Source of the DNA: Myxococcota bacterium
Lineage (GTDB): Bacteria > Myxococcota > B64-G9
Direction of reading: 5' to 3'
Length of the DNA stretch: 64,000 nt
Assembly (NCBI GenBank): GCA_022710975.1
Contig: JAKLGA010000005.1
Location: 186,001 to 250,000 of the forward strand
Shown: positions 18,318 to 27,650 of the stretch, piece after piece
Layout of the letters: the number at the start of each line of letters is the position of its first letter
How positions within the stretch are numbered: position 1 is the first letter of the stretch
Notes under the pieces: model-generated
Databases searched by the model: none
Told to the model about the DNA's origin: nothing
Seen by the model: the letters and a program-made list of their open reading frames with translations, nothing else
Program-made: the position numbers and the translations under genes

Positions 18318-19181
18318 ATGAAGCCGCGGGAAGGGGACGAGCCGCGAGCCATGGCTGGGAAACCGATCTACGTCGGACGTGACACAAGACCAGGTATGAG
18401 CAAGGTCTCTGCCTCCCTCCTGGCTCTAACGGTCGTGGCTTGCACCCTGGCGCTGCCTCCTCTTCTGAACCTGGTCTATTGGAAGTTCGGGGAAGGCGCG
18501 GAGATTCTGGATCTAGAGAAGCTCGTCACCAGTAGAGAATCGATGTGGGCGGAGAGATCGACGAGAAAGGAGGAGATGAGGAAGGTCATTGGAATGATGA
18601 CCTCTCTCCCTCGAGGTGACGCCGCTGCACACGCTGTCTGGAAAATGTGTTCGAAGGTGCACCATCCAGAGTGCTTCAGCGATTTTCTAGAATCACTTGC
18701 CGAGGCCGGGAAATACGATGTCATCGAGAGTCTGGTGAGGCGTTCTGGAAAGCAGTACGGTAGTGCAAAGGACTATTGGGAACTACTGAAGCGGCACGAC
18801 AAGGAACCCAAGGCGCGGGGAGTGCTCGAAAAAAACGCATCGGGAAAAACACAGGTTTGCATGGAACTCCTCGAGTACAGCGAGGACCCTGATGGGTGTC
18901 TACGAAAATGCATGGAATACCAAAGCCATTTTCTCTGCCATGGAAGGGAAGCAGATTGGTTCGCCAGGTACGCAAGGCTGAAGGGCAGAGATGCCATCCC
19001 TGTCCTGGAAGAGTACTTGGACAGTGACAACACAATCCAACTCGATTCGTGGATGGAAGATCCTGGCGGCCCCAGGAAGCGCACAGATGTCAGATTGAGC
19101 GACTACCTCAAGAAGATCCTCTGGATCATCGACTACTGCTGGCAGTGGAACGGTGTGCCTCTCCTGCCTATCCCTAATTGA
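18318..19181 (+). CDS. Unknown membrane-anchored helical protein
   Basis: I do not recognise this protein (287 residues as drawn). A hydrophobic helix near the N-terminus (SASLLALTVVACTLALPPLL) probably serves as signal anchor. The rest is soluble, mostly helical and rich in charged residues and Cys (MCSKVHHPECF, CLRKCMEYQ), a little like HEAT or Sel1-type helical repeats but with no clear repeat. The start is uncertain: ATG at 18318, 18351 and 18396 are all possible, and none has a strong ribosome binding site. Base composition is clearly more A+T-rich than both sides and codon choice is less biased (many AAA, GAA, TCT codons), which suggests recent transfer. It converges on the YhcG-type nuclease gene 106 bases away, which shares part of this composition shift. 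Confidence 0.6.
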   Translation: MKPREGDEPRAMAGKPIYVGRDTRPGMSKVSASLLALTVVACTLALPPLLNLVYWKFGEGAEILDLEKLVTSRESMWAERSTRKEEMRKVIGMMTSLPRGDAAAHAVWKMCSKVHHPECFSDFLESLAEAGKYDVIESLVRRSGKQYGSAKDYWELLKRHDKEPKARGVLEKNASGKTQVCMELLEYSEDPDGCLRKCMEYQSHFLCHGREADWFARYARLKGRDAIPVLEEYLDSDNTIQLDSWMEDPGGPRKRTDVRLSDYLKKILWIIDYCWQWNGVPLLPIPN

Positions 19182-19287
19182 CCATTGTCCGATTCCATGT
19201 CTGCCCCGCAGGATGGTGCCACTCAACCCACCCATACGGGCGGGTGGCGCTTGCGGAAGGGGGGCGGACGGTCACCCAGGAGCGGGC

Positions 19288-20346
19288 TCACCCCGGGTGA
19301 CCATTCACGGTCAGCGCGTAGAGCTCATGCAGCTTGGCCTGGAGCAGCTTCTTGTCCGGCAAGTGTGTCTGGTACTCGGCGATCAGCGCCGGCGACTGCG
19401 CGCGGCTGAGGGCATACTCCACCACCTCGTCGTCCTTGCCAGCGCACAGCAGCACCCCGATGGAAGGCCCCTCGTGCGCCTTGCGGACATCCCGGTCCAG
19501 CGCCTCCAGGTAGAACTCCAGCTTGCCCAGGTGCTCGGGTTGGAACTCGCAGAGCTTGAGCTCGATGGCGACCAGGCTGTTCAGGCCGCGGTGGAAGAAG
19601 AGCAGGTCGAGGGCGAAGTCCTTCCCGCCGACCTGGAGCGGCACCTCGCTCCCGACGAAGCAGAAGTCGCGACCCAGCTCGGCCAGGAAGCGGCGCAGGT
19701 GCCGCAGCAAGCCCGAGTGCAGGTCCACTTCGCGGTGTCCCTCGGTCAGGTCCAGGAACTCGAGCAGGTAGGCGTCGCGGAGGATGGACGGAGATCCTGG
19801 GTGGAGTGCCTTAAGGGCCTTCGAGACCTTGGGAGGGTTCAGCAAAACTCTCTCGAAAAGGGCGCCGTCGATCTGTCGGGCGAGCTCCCGCACGGGCCAA
19901 CGCTGTTCGACGGCCATCCGCAGGTAGAACTCTCTCTCCTCGGGGCGCTTGCACTTGCTGAGAATGTGCAGGTTCGATGACCACGGCAATTGTCTCAACA
20001 GCGTTGAGACTTTCTTGTCGTCCCGATACACCTCGAAGAACATGCGCATTCTGAAGAGGTTGGGTCTAGAGAATCCTCGCAGGCCAGGCCGGCGACGAGC
20101 GAGGTAGGCTGCCAGGGCTTCGACCGACCCGTCACCCCAGGTCGCGGACTCCAGCTTGCGCGAGATGTACTCACCCACTTGCCAGTACAGGTCGATCAGC
20201 GCGGTGTTGACGAGGGACAGGGTCCGCCACTTGGCCTTCTGGATCAGTTCGAGGACCTCGGCAAAGGAAGGCTCCTCCGCACTGCCCTCGAACCCTGGTC
20301 GAGTCATTGGCCCTTGGGCCTTCTGCCTGGATGGCTTGCGCGGCAT
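19288..20346 (-). CDS. YhcG-type PD-(D/E)xK nuclease domain protein (DUF1016)
   Basis: A 352-residue protein of the YhcG/DUF1016 family. The N-terminal domain is helical (ALIDLYWQVGEYISRKL; FSRPNLFRMRMFFEVY; LPWSSNLHIL). The C-terminal PD-(D/E)xK nuclease domain has FALDLLFFHRGLNSLVAIELK, giving the catalytic Asp and E-x-K, then FQPEHLGKLEFYLEALD. Members are found near restriction-modification and other defence or mobile loci, but the function is not settled. ATG 20344-20346 follows GGGAGGGAACCG; an ATG eight codons upstream lacks such a site. Next to it lie an unknown A+T-richer gene and a 402-base region without genes. No methylase, integrase or repeat flanks it here. Confidence 0.88.
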   Translation of the reverse strand: MPRKPSRQKAQGPMTRPGFEGSAEEPSFAEVLELIQKAKWRTLSLVNTALIDLYWQVGEYISRKLESATWGDGSVEALAAYLARRRPGLRGFSRPNLFRMRMFFEVYRDDKKVSTLLRQLPWSSNLHILSKCKRPEEREFYLRMAVEQRWPVRELARQIDGALFERVLLNPPKVSKALKALHPGSPSILRDAYLLEFLDLTEGHREVDLHSGLLRHLRRFLAELGRDFCFVGSEVPLQVGGKDFALDLLFFHRGLNSLVAIELKLCEFQPEHLGKLEFYLEALDRDVRKAHEGPSIGVLLCAGKDDEVVEYALSRAQSPALIAEYQTHLPDKKLLQAKLHELYALTVNGHPG

Positions 20347-20748
20347 CGGTTCCCTCCCGGCCCGCATCAAAGCAAGCCGCGGGCCAGGGGGACGCCGTCA
20401 AGCCATGAGAACTCCAGTGGCTTGAATTTCCGGAGTGTTCCATTGCCGGACGGGGGACCTGCAGTGCGGTCTTGGCGAACTGCGGCCCTTGACGTGTCCG
20501 GATTCCGGTCACCCCTACGGCACGGAGGAGGTCCAGCTGTGGGTCGATGTTCCTCCTCCCAACCTGTGGAGCCAGGCGCCACCTGCTCGCCGAGGCCGCG
20601 GCGTGCAGGCCGAGCCGTCGTGCCCTCACCTGCATTCGGCTGGCACCGGCGAAAGGGCTGGCCTGATAGACCGTGTGTCCCGGATCACCGCGCAGGCCCG
20701 GCGCGGGGTGTAGCTGACCTGCACGGCCCAGCCCACACGAGGAGCGCC
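20347..20748. other. Intergenic region without recognisable genes
   Basis: About 400 bases between the divergent nuclease and lipoprotein genes. Short open frames exist on both strands (for example plus-strand 20435-20713), but they lack ribosome binding sites and recognisable domains. I see no tRNA, repeat or convincing promoter. It may be a remnant of the event that brought in the neighbouring nuclease. Confidence 0.5.
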
Positions 20749-21900
20749 ATGACACCCCATGCCCGCCCGCTCGCCCTGCCCTGCCTGCTCGCAGCCGGCG
20801 CCGCCCTGCTGCTCGGCCCCGGTTGCCTCTTCGGCCCGGACGAGAGCGACTGCTGGGACTCCTCGGACGAGATGCTGGCGGAGGACGGCAGCACCATCGC
20901 GGTGGACGGCCAGGCGCTGCGGGCGGACGGCACGCCGCTCTCCGGCCACGTGCTGCTCGAGGATCCGCCCACCCTCGAGGATCTGTTCGGCGCCGTGCTG
21001 ACCCTGGGGCTCACCTGCCTGAAGGAGGACCTGTCGGGGCTCGACTGCAGCGAGTACCAGCGGCTGGCCCTGGACGGGGGCGGGCGTTTCTCCTTCTCGG
21101 TGCAGGAGCAGGACACCGTCGGCACCCTGGGCTTCGACCGGACCTTCCTGCTGTTCGCCGGGCTGCCGGCCGGACCGGACGGGCTGGCCCGGCCCTCGCT
21201 GGTGGCCTTCGCCCGCCTCCGCAAGCAGCACGTGGCGCTGCCCACCCTCAGGCTGTGGGAGCCCGCGCTGGCGCTCTCGGAGGAGGGCGGCGCGATCCGG
21301 ATCCAGCTCGAGGACCCGCCGACACTCGCGTGCACCACCCGCCAGGAGCTCGCGCTCGAGTTCACCGATCCGCAGGGCCGCGCCTCCTGGAGCCAGGCCG
21401 CCGGGGCGCTCGACCTCCGGGTGCTCGAGGACGCCCAGGGCACGCTGCTCGCCCGCGCACGCTTCGAGAACACCGCCTGGGACCGGCAGGTGGACACGCT
21501 CGAGCTCTACTCGGGCGCGGTGCCCTTCGCCGGCACGGCCGGCGCCCCGCCCTCCCGCGGCGCGGCCTGCACCCTGGCCGGGCAGTCGTACCCCGGTGGC
21601 TGCCCGCTGACCGACGGAGGGATGGAGCTCAGCACCAGCCCGGACGGGCTGGCGCAGATCGATCTGGGCGCGGTCCGCGCGGTCGAGCTCGTGGTGCTGC
21701 GCGGCTCCTTCTCCGCGCTCGAGCTGTCCGCCTCGCTCGACGGGCAGAGCTGGACCCCGCTGGCCTCGGGCCTGACGGGCGACTCCCTCCAGGTGACCCC
21801 GCCCCAGCCTGTCCAGCTCCGCCACCTGAAGCTCCGGGAGGGCCTGGACGACTACGGCCAGCAGCGTTCCCTGCTGCTCGCCGAGGTGTCTGCCTGGTGA
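20749..21900 (+). CDS. Lipoprotein with discoidin-like C-terminal domain
   Basis: A 383-residue lipoprotein. The signal peptide ends in a lipobox-like LLGPGC near residue 25, then an acidic stretch rich in Asp/Glu/Ser. The middle has beta-strand character and no family I recognise. The last ~110 residues look like an F5/8 type C (discoidin) fold, with MELSTSPDGLAQIDLGAVRAVELVVL, LELSASLDGQSWTPLASG and a final LRHLKLREGLDD strand; such domains often bind sugars or surfaces. ATG 20749-20751 follows ACGAGGAGCGCC. It precedes the hydrogenase operon by 101 bases but has its own leader, and a promoter for the operon lies between them. Role unknown; probably surface-exposed or periplasmic. Confidence 0.7.
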   Translation: MTPHARPLALPCLLAAGAALLLGPGCLFGPDESDCWDSSDEMLAEDGSTIAVDGQALRADGTPLSGHVLLEDPPTLEDLFGAVLTLGLTCLKEDLSGLDCSEYQRLALDGGGRFSFSVQEQDTVGTLGFDRTFLLFAGLPAGPDGLARPSLVAFARLRKQHVALPTLRLWEPALALSEEGGAIRIQLEDPPTLACTTRQELALEFTDPQGRASWSQAAGALDLRVLEDAQGTLLARARFENTAWDRQVDTLELYSGAVPFAGTAGAPPSRGAACTLAGQSYPGGCPLTDGGMELSTSPDGLAQIDLGAVRAVELVVLRGSFSALELSASLDGQSWTPLASGLTGDSLQVTPPQPVQLRHLKLREGLDDYGQQRSLLLAEVSAW

Positions 21901-21921
21901 GCTCCTGAGGCCAGACGGGCC

Positions 21922-21949
21922 TTGACTTTCCCCTCCATCACGCTATGAC
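21922..21949 (+). promoter_or_regulatory. Sigma-70 type promoter of the hydrogenase operon
   Basis: TTGACT (21922-21927) and TATGAC (21944-21949) are 16 bases apart, about 50 bases before the mvhD start. A short G+C-rich palindrome-like stretch (CCCCGGGGG) follows the -10. Sequence match only. Confidence 0.55.
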
Positions 21950-22001
21950 CTACCCCGGGGGTCCACCCGCGGCGGAGCGGCCGACAAGGAGCGGACAGAC
22001 G

Positions 22002-22433
22002 ATGAGCTTCGAACCCAAGATCGTCGGTTTCCTGTGCAACTGGTGCTCCTACACCGGCGCGGATCTGGCCGGCACCTCGCGCATGAAGTACCTGCCCAAC
22101 GTGCGCGTGGTGCGCATCATGTGCAGCGGCCGGCTGGACCCGACCTTCGTGCTCAAGGCCTTCCACGAGGGCGCCGACGGGGTGCTGGTGGCGGGCTGCC
22201 ACCCCGGCGATTGCCACTACCAGAACGGCAACATGAAGACGCTGCGGCGCATCCCGCTGCTCCAGCGCATGCTGGAGCAGCTCGGCATCGAGCGCGACCG
22301 GCTGCGGCTGGAGTGGGTGTCCGCCTCCGAGGGCGAACGCTACCAGCACGTGGTCAACGACTTCGTCGAGCAGATCCGCAAGCTCGGTCCCCTGCAGCTC
22401 GCGGTGGGCAAGGACAAGACCGCCACGGCCTGA
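22002..22433 (+). CDS. mvhD: F420-non-reducing hydrogenase-type iron-sulfur subunit D
   Basis: A 143-residue MvhD/HdrA-linker protein carrying a [2Fe-2S] cluster. Candidate ligands are C12 and C15 in [15 protein letters not shown], the Cys in RIMCSGR, and those in [15 protein letters not shown]. In methanogens and many bacteria MvhD passes electrons from the [NiFe]-hydrogenase MvhAG to heterodisulfide reductase HdrA, where flavin-based bifurcation takes place. The gene is first in the order mvhD-mvhG-mvhA-protease with short gaps. No hdrA, hdrB or hdrC lies in the window, so its electron partner must be encoded elsewhere. ATG 22002 opens at the conserved start; an upstream in-frame ATG would add 19 unlikely residues. 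Confidence 0.9.
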   Translation: MSFEPKIVGFLCNWCSYTGADLAGTSRMKYLPNVRVVRIMCSGRLDPTFVLKAFHEGADGVLVAGCHPGDCHYQNGNMKTLRRIPLLQRMLEQLGIERDRLRLEWVSASEGERYQHVVNDFVEQIRKLGPLQLAVGKDKTATA

Positions 22434-22465
22434 GAGCCAGCGAACGGGAGCGGAGGTAGGCAGAC

Positions 22466-23440
22466 ATGGCAGCGGACAAGCTCAAGGTGGCGATGTACTG
22501 GGGCGGCGCCTGCGGCGGCTGTGACGTGGCGTTGCTCGACATCCACGAGATGATCCTCGACGTGGTGGCGGTGGCCGACCTCCTGTTCTGGCCGTGCGCC
22601 ATGGACTTCAAGTACACGGACGTCGAGAAGATGCCCGACCAGCACCTGGACGTCACCTTCTTCAGCGGCGCCATCCGCAACAGCGAGAACGAGCACGTCG
22701 CCCAGCTGCTGCGCAGGAAGTCGAAGGTCATGGTGGCCTTCGGGGCCTGCGCCCACATGGGCGGCATCCCGGGCCTGGCCAACTTCTACACCCGCGACGA
22801 GGTGTTCCAGGCCGCCTACCTCGACAGCCCGTCCACCCCCAACCCGGACCGGCGGCTGCCGCAGCGCGAGACCAAGGTGCCCGAGGGCACGCTGCAGCTG
22901 CCCGAGATCTTCGACACCGTGCGCACGCTGGCGCAGGCCGTGCCGGTGGACTTCTACCTGCCGGGCTGCCCGCCCAACCCGAAGCAGATCGGGCTGGTGA
23001 TCCAGGCCGCCGCCACCGGCGCCCTGCCGCCGCGCGGGGCCGTGGTCGGGGCCTCCGACAAGGCCATGTGCGAGGAGTGCCCGCGCAAGAAGAAGGAGCT
23101 CAAGTTCAAGGAGTTCAAGCGCCGGCACCTGGTGCACCCGGATCCCGAGCAGTGCTTCATGGAGCAGGGCATCATCTGCATCGGCGCGGCCACGCGCGCC
23201 GGCTGCGGCTGGCGCTGCATCGGCTCCAACATGCCCTGCCGCGGCTGCTACGGCCCGCTGCCGCACGCCACCGACCAGGGCGCCAAGATCCTGTCGGCCA
23301 TCGCCAGCCACATCGACAGCGAGGACCCGGCCGAGATCGATCGCATCCTGGACAGCATCCCGGACCCGGCGGGCTACTTCTACCGCTTCGGCCTGCCCAT
23401 GTCGCTGCTGCACTGCAAGCAGCGCCGCCAGGCGCCCTGA
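22466..23440 (+). CDS. mvhG: Group 3c [NiFe]-hydrogenase small subunit
   Basis: A 324-residue cytoplasmic small subunit without a Tat signal. The proximal cluster motif CxxC is C16 and C19 in WGGACGGCDVALLD; FGACAHMGG and YLPGCPPNPKQI provide the remaining Cys ligands. The C-terminal third has more Cys (MCEECPRKKK, GCGWRCIGSNMPCRGCYG) for two further [4Fe-4S] clusters, as usual in MvhG. It relays electrons from the NiFe site in MvhA to MvhD. The ATG follows GGAGGTAGGCAGAC and is separated from mvhD by 32 bases. Confidence 0.93.
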   Translation: MAADKLKVAMYWGGACGGCDVALLDIHEMILDVVAVADLLFWPCAMDFKYTDVEKMPDQHLDVTFFSGAIRNSENEHVAQLLRRKSKVMVAFGACAHMGGIPGLANFYTRDEVFQAAYLDSPSTPNPDRRLPQRETKVPEGTLQLPEIFDTVRTLAQAVPVDFYLPGCPPNPKQIGLVIQAAATGALPPRGAVVGASDKAMCEECPRKKKELKFKEFKRRHLVHPDPEQCFMEQGIICIGAATRAGCGWRCIGSNMPCRGCYGPLPHATDQGAKILSAIASHIDSEDPAEIDRILDSIPDPAGYFYRFGLPMSLLHCKQRRQAP

Positions 23441-23465
23441 GCGTCAGCGAGGAGGCAAGAGGGCG

Positions 23466-24929
23466 ATGAACAAGATCAGCATCGATCCCGTCACCCGGCT
23501 CGAGGGCCACGGCAAGATCGAGATCTTCATGGACGAGCAGAACGACGTGGCCAACGTCTACCTCCAGATCCCGGAGCTGCGCGGCTTCGAGAAGTTCTGC
23601 GTGGGCCGACCGGTCGAGGAGGTCCCGCGCATCGTCACCCGCATCTGCGGCGTGTGCCCGCTGGCCCACCACATGGCCTCCGCCAAGGCCGTGGACGCGG
23701 TCTACCACGTGGAGATCCCCTCCGCGGCCAGGAAGCTGCGGGAGCTGATGTACAGCGTCTACTACGTCTACGACCACACCCTGCACTTCTACTACCTGGG
23801 CGCCCCGGACTTCGTGGTCGGCCCGACCGCGCCGGCCGCCAAGCGCAACGTGCTGGGGGTGATCGAGAAGGTCGGCCTGGAGATCGGCAAGGCGGTCATC
23901 GAGCACCGCCGCCTGGCGCAGGACATGCAGATCCTCATCGCCGGCCGCTCAACCCACCCGGTCTGGTGCATCGCCGGCGGCGTGTCCAAGGGCCTGAAGA
24001 AGGAGGACCTGGTCCCGCTGCGGGAGAACGCCAAGAAGTGCCTGGAGTTCGCCAAGTTCACCCTCAAGGTCTTCGACGACGTGGTGCTGAAGAACAAGGC
24101 TTACGTGGACCTCATCCTGTCCGCGGGTTACCGCCTGGAAGTGGGCGACATGGGCCTGGTGGACGCCGACAACAAGGTCAACTTCTACGACGGCCTGGTG
24201 CGGGTGAAGGACGCCAAGGGCCGCGAGGTGGCCAAGTACAAGGCGGCCGACTACGTCCAGAACGTGGCCGAGCACATCGAGCCCCACTCCTACCTCAAGT
24301 ACCCCTACCTGAAGGCCCGCGGCTGGCAGGGCATGGTCGAGGGGCCGGAGTCCAGCATCTACCGGGCCATCCCGCTCTCGCGCCTGAACGCGGCCGACGG
24401 CATGGCCACCCCGCTGGCCCAGGAGCACTACGAGAAGATGTACTCGGTGCTGGGCGGCAAGCCAGCCCACCAGACCCTGGCCATCCACTGGGCCCGGGTC
24501 ATCGAGCTGCTGTACGCGGCCGAGCGCTGGAACGAGCTGCTCGAGGATCCCGAGATCCTGTCCCCGGACGTGCACACCCTCCCGACCGAGAAGCCGACCG
24601 AGGGCGTGGGCATCGTGGAGGCGCCGCGCGGCACCCTCACCCACCACTACGCCACCGACGAGAACGGCATCGTGGTGAAGGCCAACCTGATCGTGGGCAC
24701 CACCAACAACAACGCGCCCATCTCCATGTCGGTCAAGAAGGCCGCCCAGCAGGTGCTCAAGGGCAAGCGCGACCCCGAGGAGGGCCTGCTGAACATGGTC
24801 GAGATGGCCTTCCGCGCCTATGACCCGTGCTTCTCCTGCGCCACCCACAGCCTGCCCGGCCAGATGCCGCTGGAGGTCACGGTGCGCGAGCCGGATGGCA
24901 CCGTCCGCCACCACCTGAAGCGCGGCTGA
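23466..24929 (+). CDS. mvhA: Group 3c [NiFe]-hydrogenase large subunit
   Basis: A 487-residue catalytic subunit that splits H2 at a NiFe(CN)2CO site. The L1 motif RICGVCPLAHH supplies C61 and C64; the L2 motif DPCFSCATH supplies C455 and C458 and ends at H461. All four nickel ligands are therefore present. A 26-residue tail after H461 is the expected propeptide, cut off after nickel insertion by the protease encoded next. Residues 1-20 (ISIDPVTRLEGHGKIEI) are typical. ATG 23466 follows GGAGGCAAGAGGGCG. No membrane or twin-arginine signal is present, so the enzyme is cytoplasmic. The hyp genes for cofactor assembly are not in the window. Confidence 0.95.
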   Translation: MNKISIDPVTRLEGHGKIEIFMDEQNDVANVYLQIPELRGFEKFCVGRPVEEVPRIVTRICGVCPLAHHMASAKAVDAVYHVEIPSAARKLRELMYSVYYVYDHTLHFYYLGAPDFVVGPTAPAAKRNVLGVIEKVGLEIGKAVIEHRRLAQDMQILIAGRSTHPVWCIAGGVSKGLKKEDLVPLRENAKKCLEFAKFTLKVFDDVVLKNKAYVDLILSAGYRLEVGDMGLVDADNKVNFYDGLVRVKDAKGREVAKYKAADYVQNVAEHIEPHSYLKYPYLKARGWQGMVEGPESSIYRAIPLSRLNAADGMATPLAQEHYEKMYSVLGGKPAHQTLAIHWARVIELLYAAERWNELLEDPEILSPDVHTLPTEKPTEGVGIVEAPRGTLTHHYATDENGIVVKANLIVGTTNNNAPISMSVKKAAQQVLKGKRDPEEGLLNMVEMAFRAYDPCFSCATHSLPGQMPLEVTVREPDGTVRHHLKRG

Positions 24930-24944
24930 GCCGGCCTCCACGGC

Positions 24945-25445
24945 ATGCGCCCTGCCCGTCCGGACGTCCCCCTCGTCCTCGGCCTGGGCAACCCCATCCT
25001 GACCGACGACCGGGTCGGGTTGCTGGTGGCCGAGCGGCTGCACGCCCGCCTCCCGGAGGGAGCCGCCGCGCTGCAGCTCGTCCACGTGGGCGGGCTCGAG
25101 CTGCTGCACGTGCTGGAAGGGTACCGCCGGGTCGTGCTCATCGATTCGATCGAGCCCGGCAAGGCCGCTCCGGGCGAGCTGCGCCGCATCGCGTTGGAGG
25201 ACATCGCCTCGACCTACGCGCCGATCACCCCGCACAACGCCGGCCTGGCGCACTGCCTGGGGCTGGGGCGGGCCTGCGGCCTGGAAATGCCAGAGGATCT
25301 GAGGATCTACGCCGTGGGCGTGTGCGATCCGTACACCTTCTCCGAGACCTGCAGCCAGGCGGTGGAGGCGGCCGTGCCCAGGGTCGTCGAGACCGTGTGG
25401 CGCGAGCTGTTCGGCCCAGGCGGCGCCTGGATTCTTCAGGCTTGA
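24945..25445 (+). CDS. Hydrogenase maturation protease
   Basis: A 166-residue endopeptidase of the HyaD/HycI/FrcD family (M52). The family start reads VPLVLGLGNPILTDDRVGLL, with a metal-binding acidic residue in the DD; VHVGGLELLHVLEGYRRVVLID holds the second conserved acid, and PHNAGLAHCLGL the His-containing region. It should remove the 26-residue tail of the large subunit encoded 15 bases upstream once nickel is in place. The stop codon overlaps the -35 element of the rpsU promoter, so the hydrogenase operon ends here. Confidence 0.9.
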   Translation: MRPARPDVPLVLGLGNPILTDDRVGLLVAERLHARLPEGAAALQLVHVGGLELLHVLEGYRRVVLIDSIEPGKAAPGELRRIALEDIASTYAPITPHNAGLAHCLGLGRACGLEMPEDLRIYAVGVCDPYTFSETCSQAVEAAVPRVVETVWRELFGPGGAWILQA

Positions 25446-25469
25446 CAGCCCCCCTCGCCTGCCTATAAT
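25442..25469 (+). promoter_or_regulatory. Strong sigma-70 promoter of rpsU-dnaG-rpoD
   Basis: A full-consensus TTGACA (25442-25447) and full-consensus TATAAT (25464-25469) with a 16-base spacer. The start would be near 25476, giving a leader of about 65 bases with a small hairpin (CCGT/ACGG around 25504-25517) and the ribosome binding site GGAGGTGG before rpsU. Confidence 0.85.
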
Positions 25470-25541
25470 GGGGCGCTTTCCTGGCAGGGGAGACGTGTAG
25501 TTTCCCGTGGTACAACGGTTGTCTCCGGAGGTGGTGTTCGC

Positions 25542-25736
25542 ATGGCGGGTGTCAAGGTCCGTGAAGGCGAGTCCTTCGAGAGCGCCCTCAAGCGCTTCAA
25601 GAAGCAGTGCGAGAAGGCTGGGATCCTGTCCGAGATCCGCAAGCGCGAGCACTACGAGAAACCCAGTGTGCGCAAGAAGAAGAAGGCCCTGGCCGCCAAG
25701 AAGCGCATGATGAAGAAGATGCGCAAGAAGACCTGA
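25542..25736 (+). CDS. rpsU: 30S ribosomal protein S21
   Basis: A 64-residue, strongly basic S21. It starts [20 protein letters not shown], has [15 protein letters not shown] in the centre and ends in a Lys/Arg-rich tail. S21 sits near the anti-Shine-Dalgarno helix of the small subunit and helps initiation. It is the first gene of the classical macromolecular synthesis operon (rpsU-dnaG-rpoD), here with a full-consensus promoter directly upstream. Codon use is highly biased, as expected for a strongly expressed gene. Confidence 0.97.
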   Translation: MAGVKVREGESFESALKRFKKQCEKAGILSEIRKREHYEKPSVRKKKKALAAKKRMMKKMRKKT

Positions 25737-25842
25737 GCCGCACGCTCGACGGCAACACGCCGAGAGTTCGAATCGCGAGACGAGAGCCCCTGGACTCGTT
25801 GAGAGACGGAGCGAGGCGCCGGCGCGCAGGCGGGAGGTCGCC

Positions 25843-27650
25843 GTGAGCTCGAACCGTCGTGACGACGTGGTCGAGACCGTCAGATCGCGCATCGACATGC
25901 TCGAGCTGGTCGGTCGATTTCTCAAGCTGAAAAAGGTAGGGAGCCGGTACGTGGGTCTCTGCCCCTTCCACTCCGAGAAGACCCCCTCTTTCCACGTCAA
26001 CCCCCAGCGCGGGTTCTACCACTGCTTCGGCTGCCAGGAGTCCGGCGACGCGTTCAGCTTCCTGATGCGCATGGAGGGCAAGACCTTCCCCGAGGCGCTC
26101 GAGGAGCTGGCCGCGCGCGCGGGGGTCGAGCTGCCCGCCCGGCGCCGGGTGACGCCCGGCGTGCGCGAGCTGAAGGCGCGCCTGCTGGAGCTGAACGAAC
26201 AGGCCAGCGCGTACTACGAGGCCCAGCTCTGGAGCGGCGAGCCCGGCCGGGTCGGCCGCGAGTACCTCCAGGAGCGCAAGCTGCCCGAGGCCGTGGCGCG
26301 CCGCTTCCACCTGGGCTTCGCCCCGCCCGGCTGGGACAACCTGGGCGCCCACCTGCGGCGCCTGGGCGCCAGCGCGGACGACGCGCTGGCGGCCGGCCTG
26401 GTGGTGCAGGGACCGCACGGCACCTACGACGCCTTCCGCTTCCGCCTGGTGTTCCCCATCCTCGGGCTGGACGGCAAGGTGTGCGGCTTCGGCGCCCGGA
26501 AGCTCGATCCCGAGGACCGCGGCGGCAAGTACATCAACTCCTCCCAGGGCCCGGTGTTCGACAAGGGCGAGCTGCTCTACGGCCTCGAGCAGGCCAGGGG
26601 CGCCATCCAGAAGAGCGGCCGGGCCGTGCTGGTCGAGGGCTACTTCGACGCCCTGGGTCTGGTGGCCGCGGGCATCGAGAACAGCGTGGCCGGTTGCGGC
26701 ACCGCGCTCACCGAGGGCCACGCGCGCCTGCTCCGGCGTTTCTGCGACCGCGTGGTGACCGTGTACGACGGCGACGCCGCCGGCCAGAAGGCCAGCCTGC
26801 GCTCGGCCGAGGTGCTGCTCGGGGCCGACGTCGCGCCCTACGCGGTCGAGCTGCCCGAGGGGCACGATCCGGACACGTTCGTGCTGGCGCACGGGCAGGC
26901 CGAAGCCCAGCGGCTGATCGACGAGGCCCGGCCGACCGTCGAGGTGGCGGCGCTGCGGGCGCTCTCCCAGGCCGGCGACGACATCGAGGCCCGCACCCGC
27001 GGCCTGCGCGGGCTGCTGCCCATGCTGCAGGCCTGCCAGGACGGGGTGCGACGGGCCGGCTACCTGCGCTGGCTGGCCGAGCGCTTCCGGGTGGGCGAGG
27101 CCGATCTCAAGGCGGCGCTGGCCGCGGCGCGCGAGCGGCGTCCGGCCCCCCCGCTGGCCGCCCCGCCCGGCCCCAGGCCCCTGGCCGGGGACGAGGAGGG
27201 CCCGCCGCCACGGCATGAGCTGGACGCCGCGCTGCGGCTGCTCCAGACGCCCGAGGCCGCGCGCGCGCTGGACGTGCGCCGCGCGCTGGACGACTTCCAG
27301 AGCCTGTCGCTGCGCGAAGCGCTGTCGAGCTTCGTGGACGACCTGGCCCGGGGCGAGGTGCTCTCCCAGGTGGACTTCCTCAAGCTGCTGCCCGAGCCCA
27401 CCCGGCTGGCGCTGGCCGAGCGCCTCGTCAAGGCGCCCGAGCTGACGCCGGAGGAGGCCCTCGAGGAGTTGAGAGAGCTGCTCCGGAGGATCCGGGCGAC
27501 CTGGCTCCGCGTCGAGGAGGGCAGGCTGCTGGAGTGCATCCGCGCGGCCGAGCAGCGCGGGGCGCAGGACGAGATGCGGCAGCTCCAGTCGCTGAAGAAG
27601 CAGGTGGCCGATGAGTTCGCGGCTCTGGGTGTGGCGATCAAGGGGGCCCG

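Noticed and set aside
20641-20658. TGGCAC upstream of the 20749 lipoprotein gene as a sigma-54 promoter
   Set aside because: The -12 GC is absent at the required distance.
20435-20713. Plus-strand frame of 92 codons in the intergenic region
   Set aside because: No ribosome binding site, odd composition for a protein and no family resemblance.
25770-25790. tRNA-like T-loop (AGTTCGAATC) between rpsU and dnaG
   Set aside because: No acceptor, D or anticodon stems can be formed around it.
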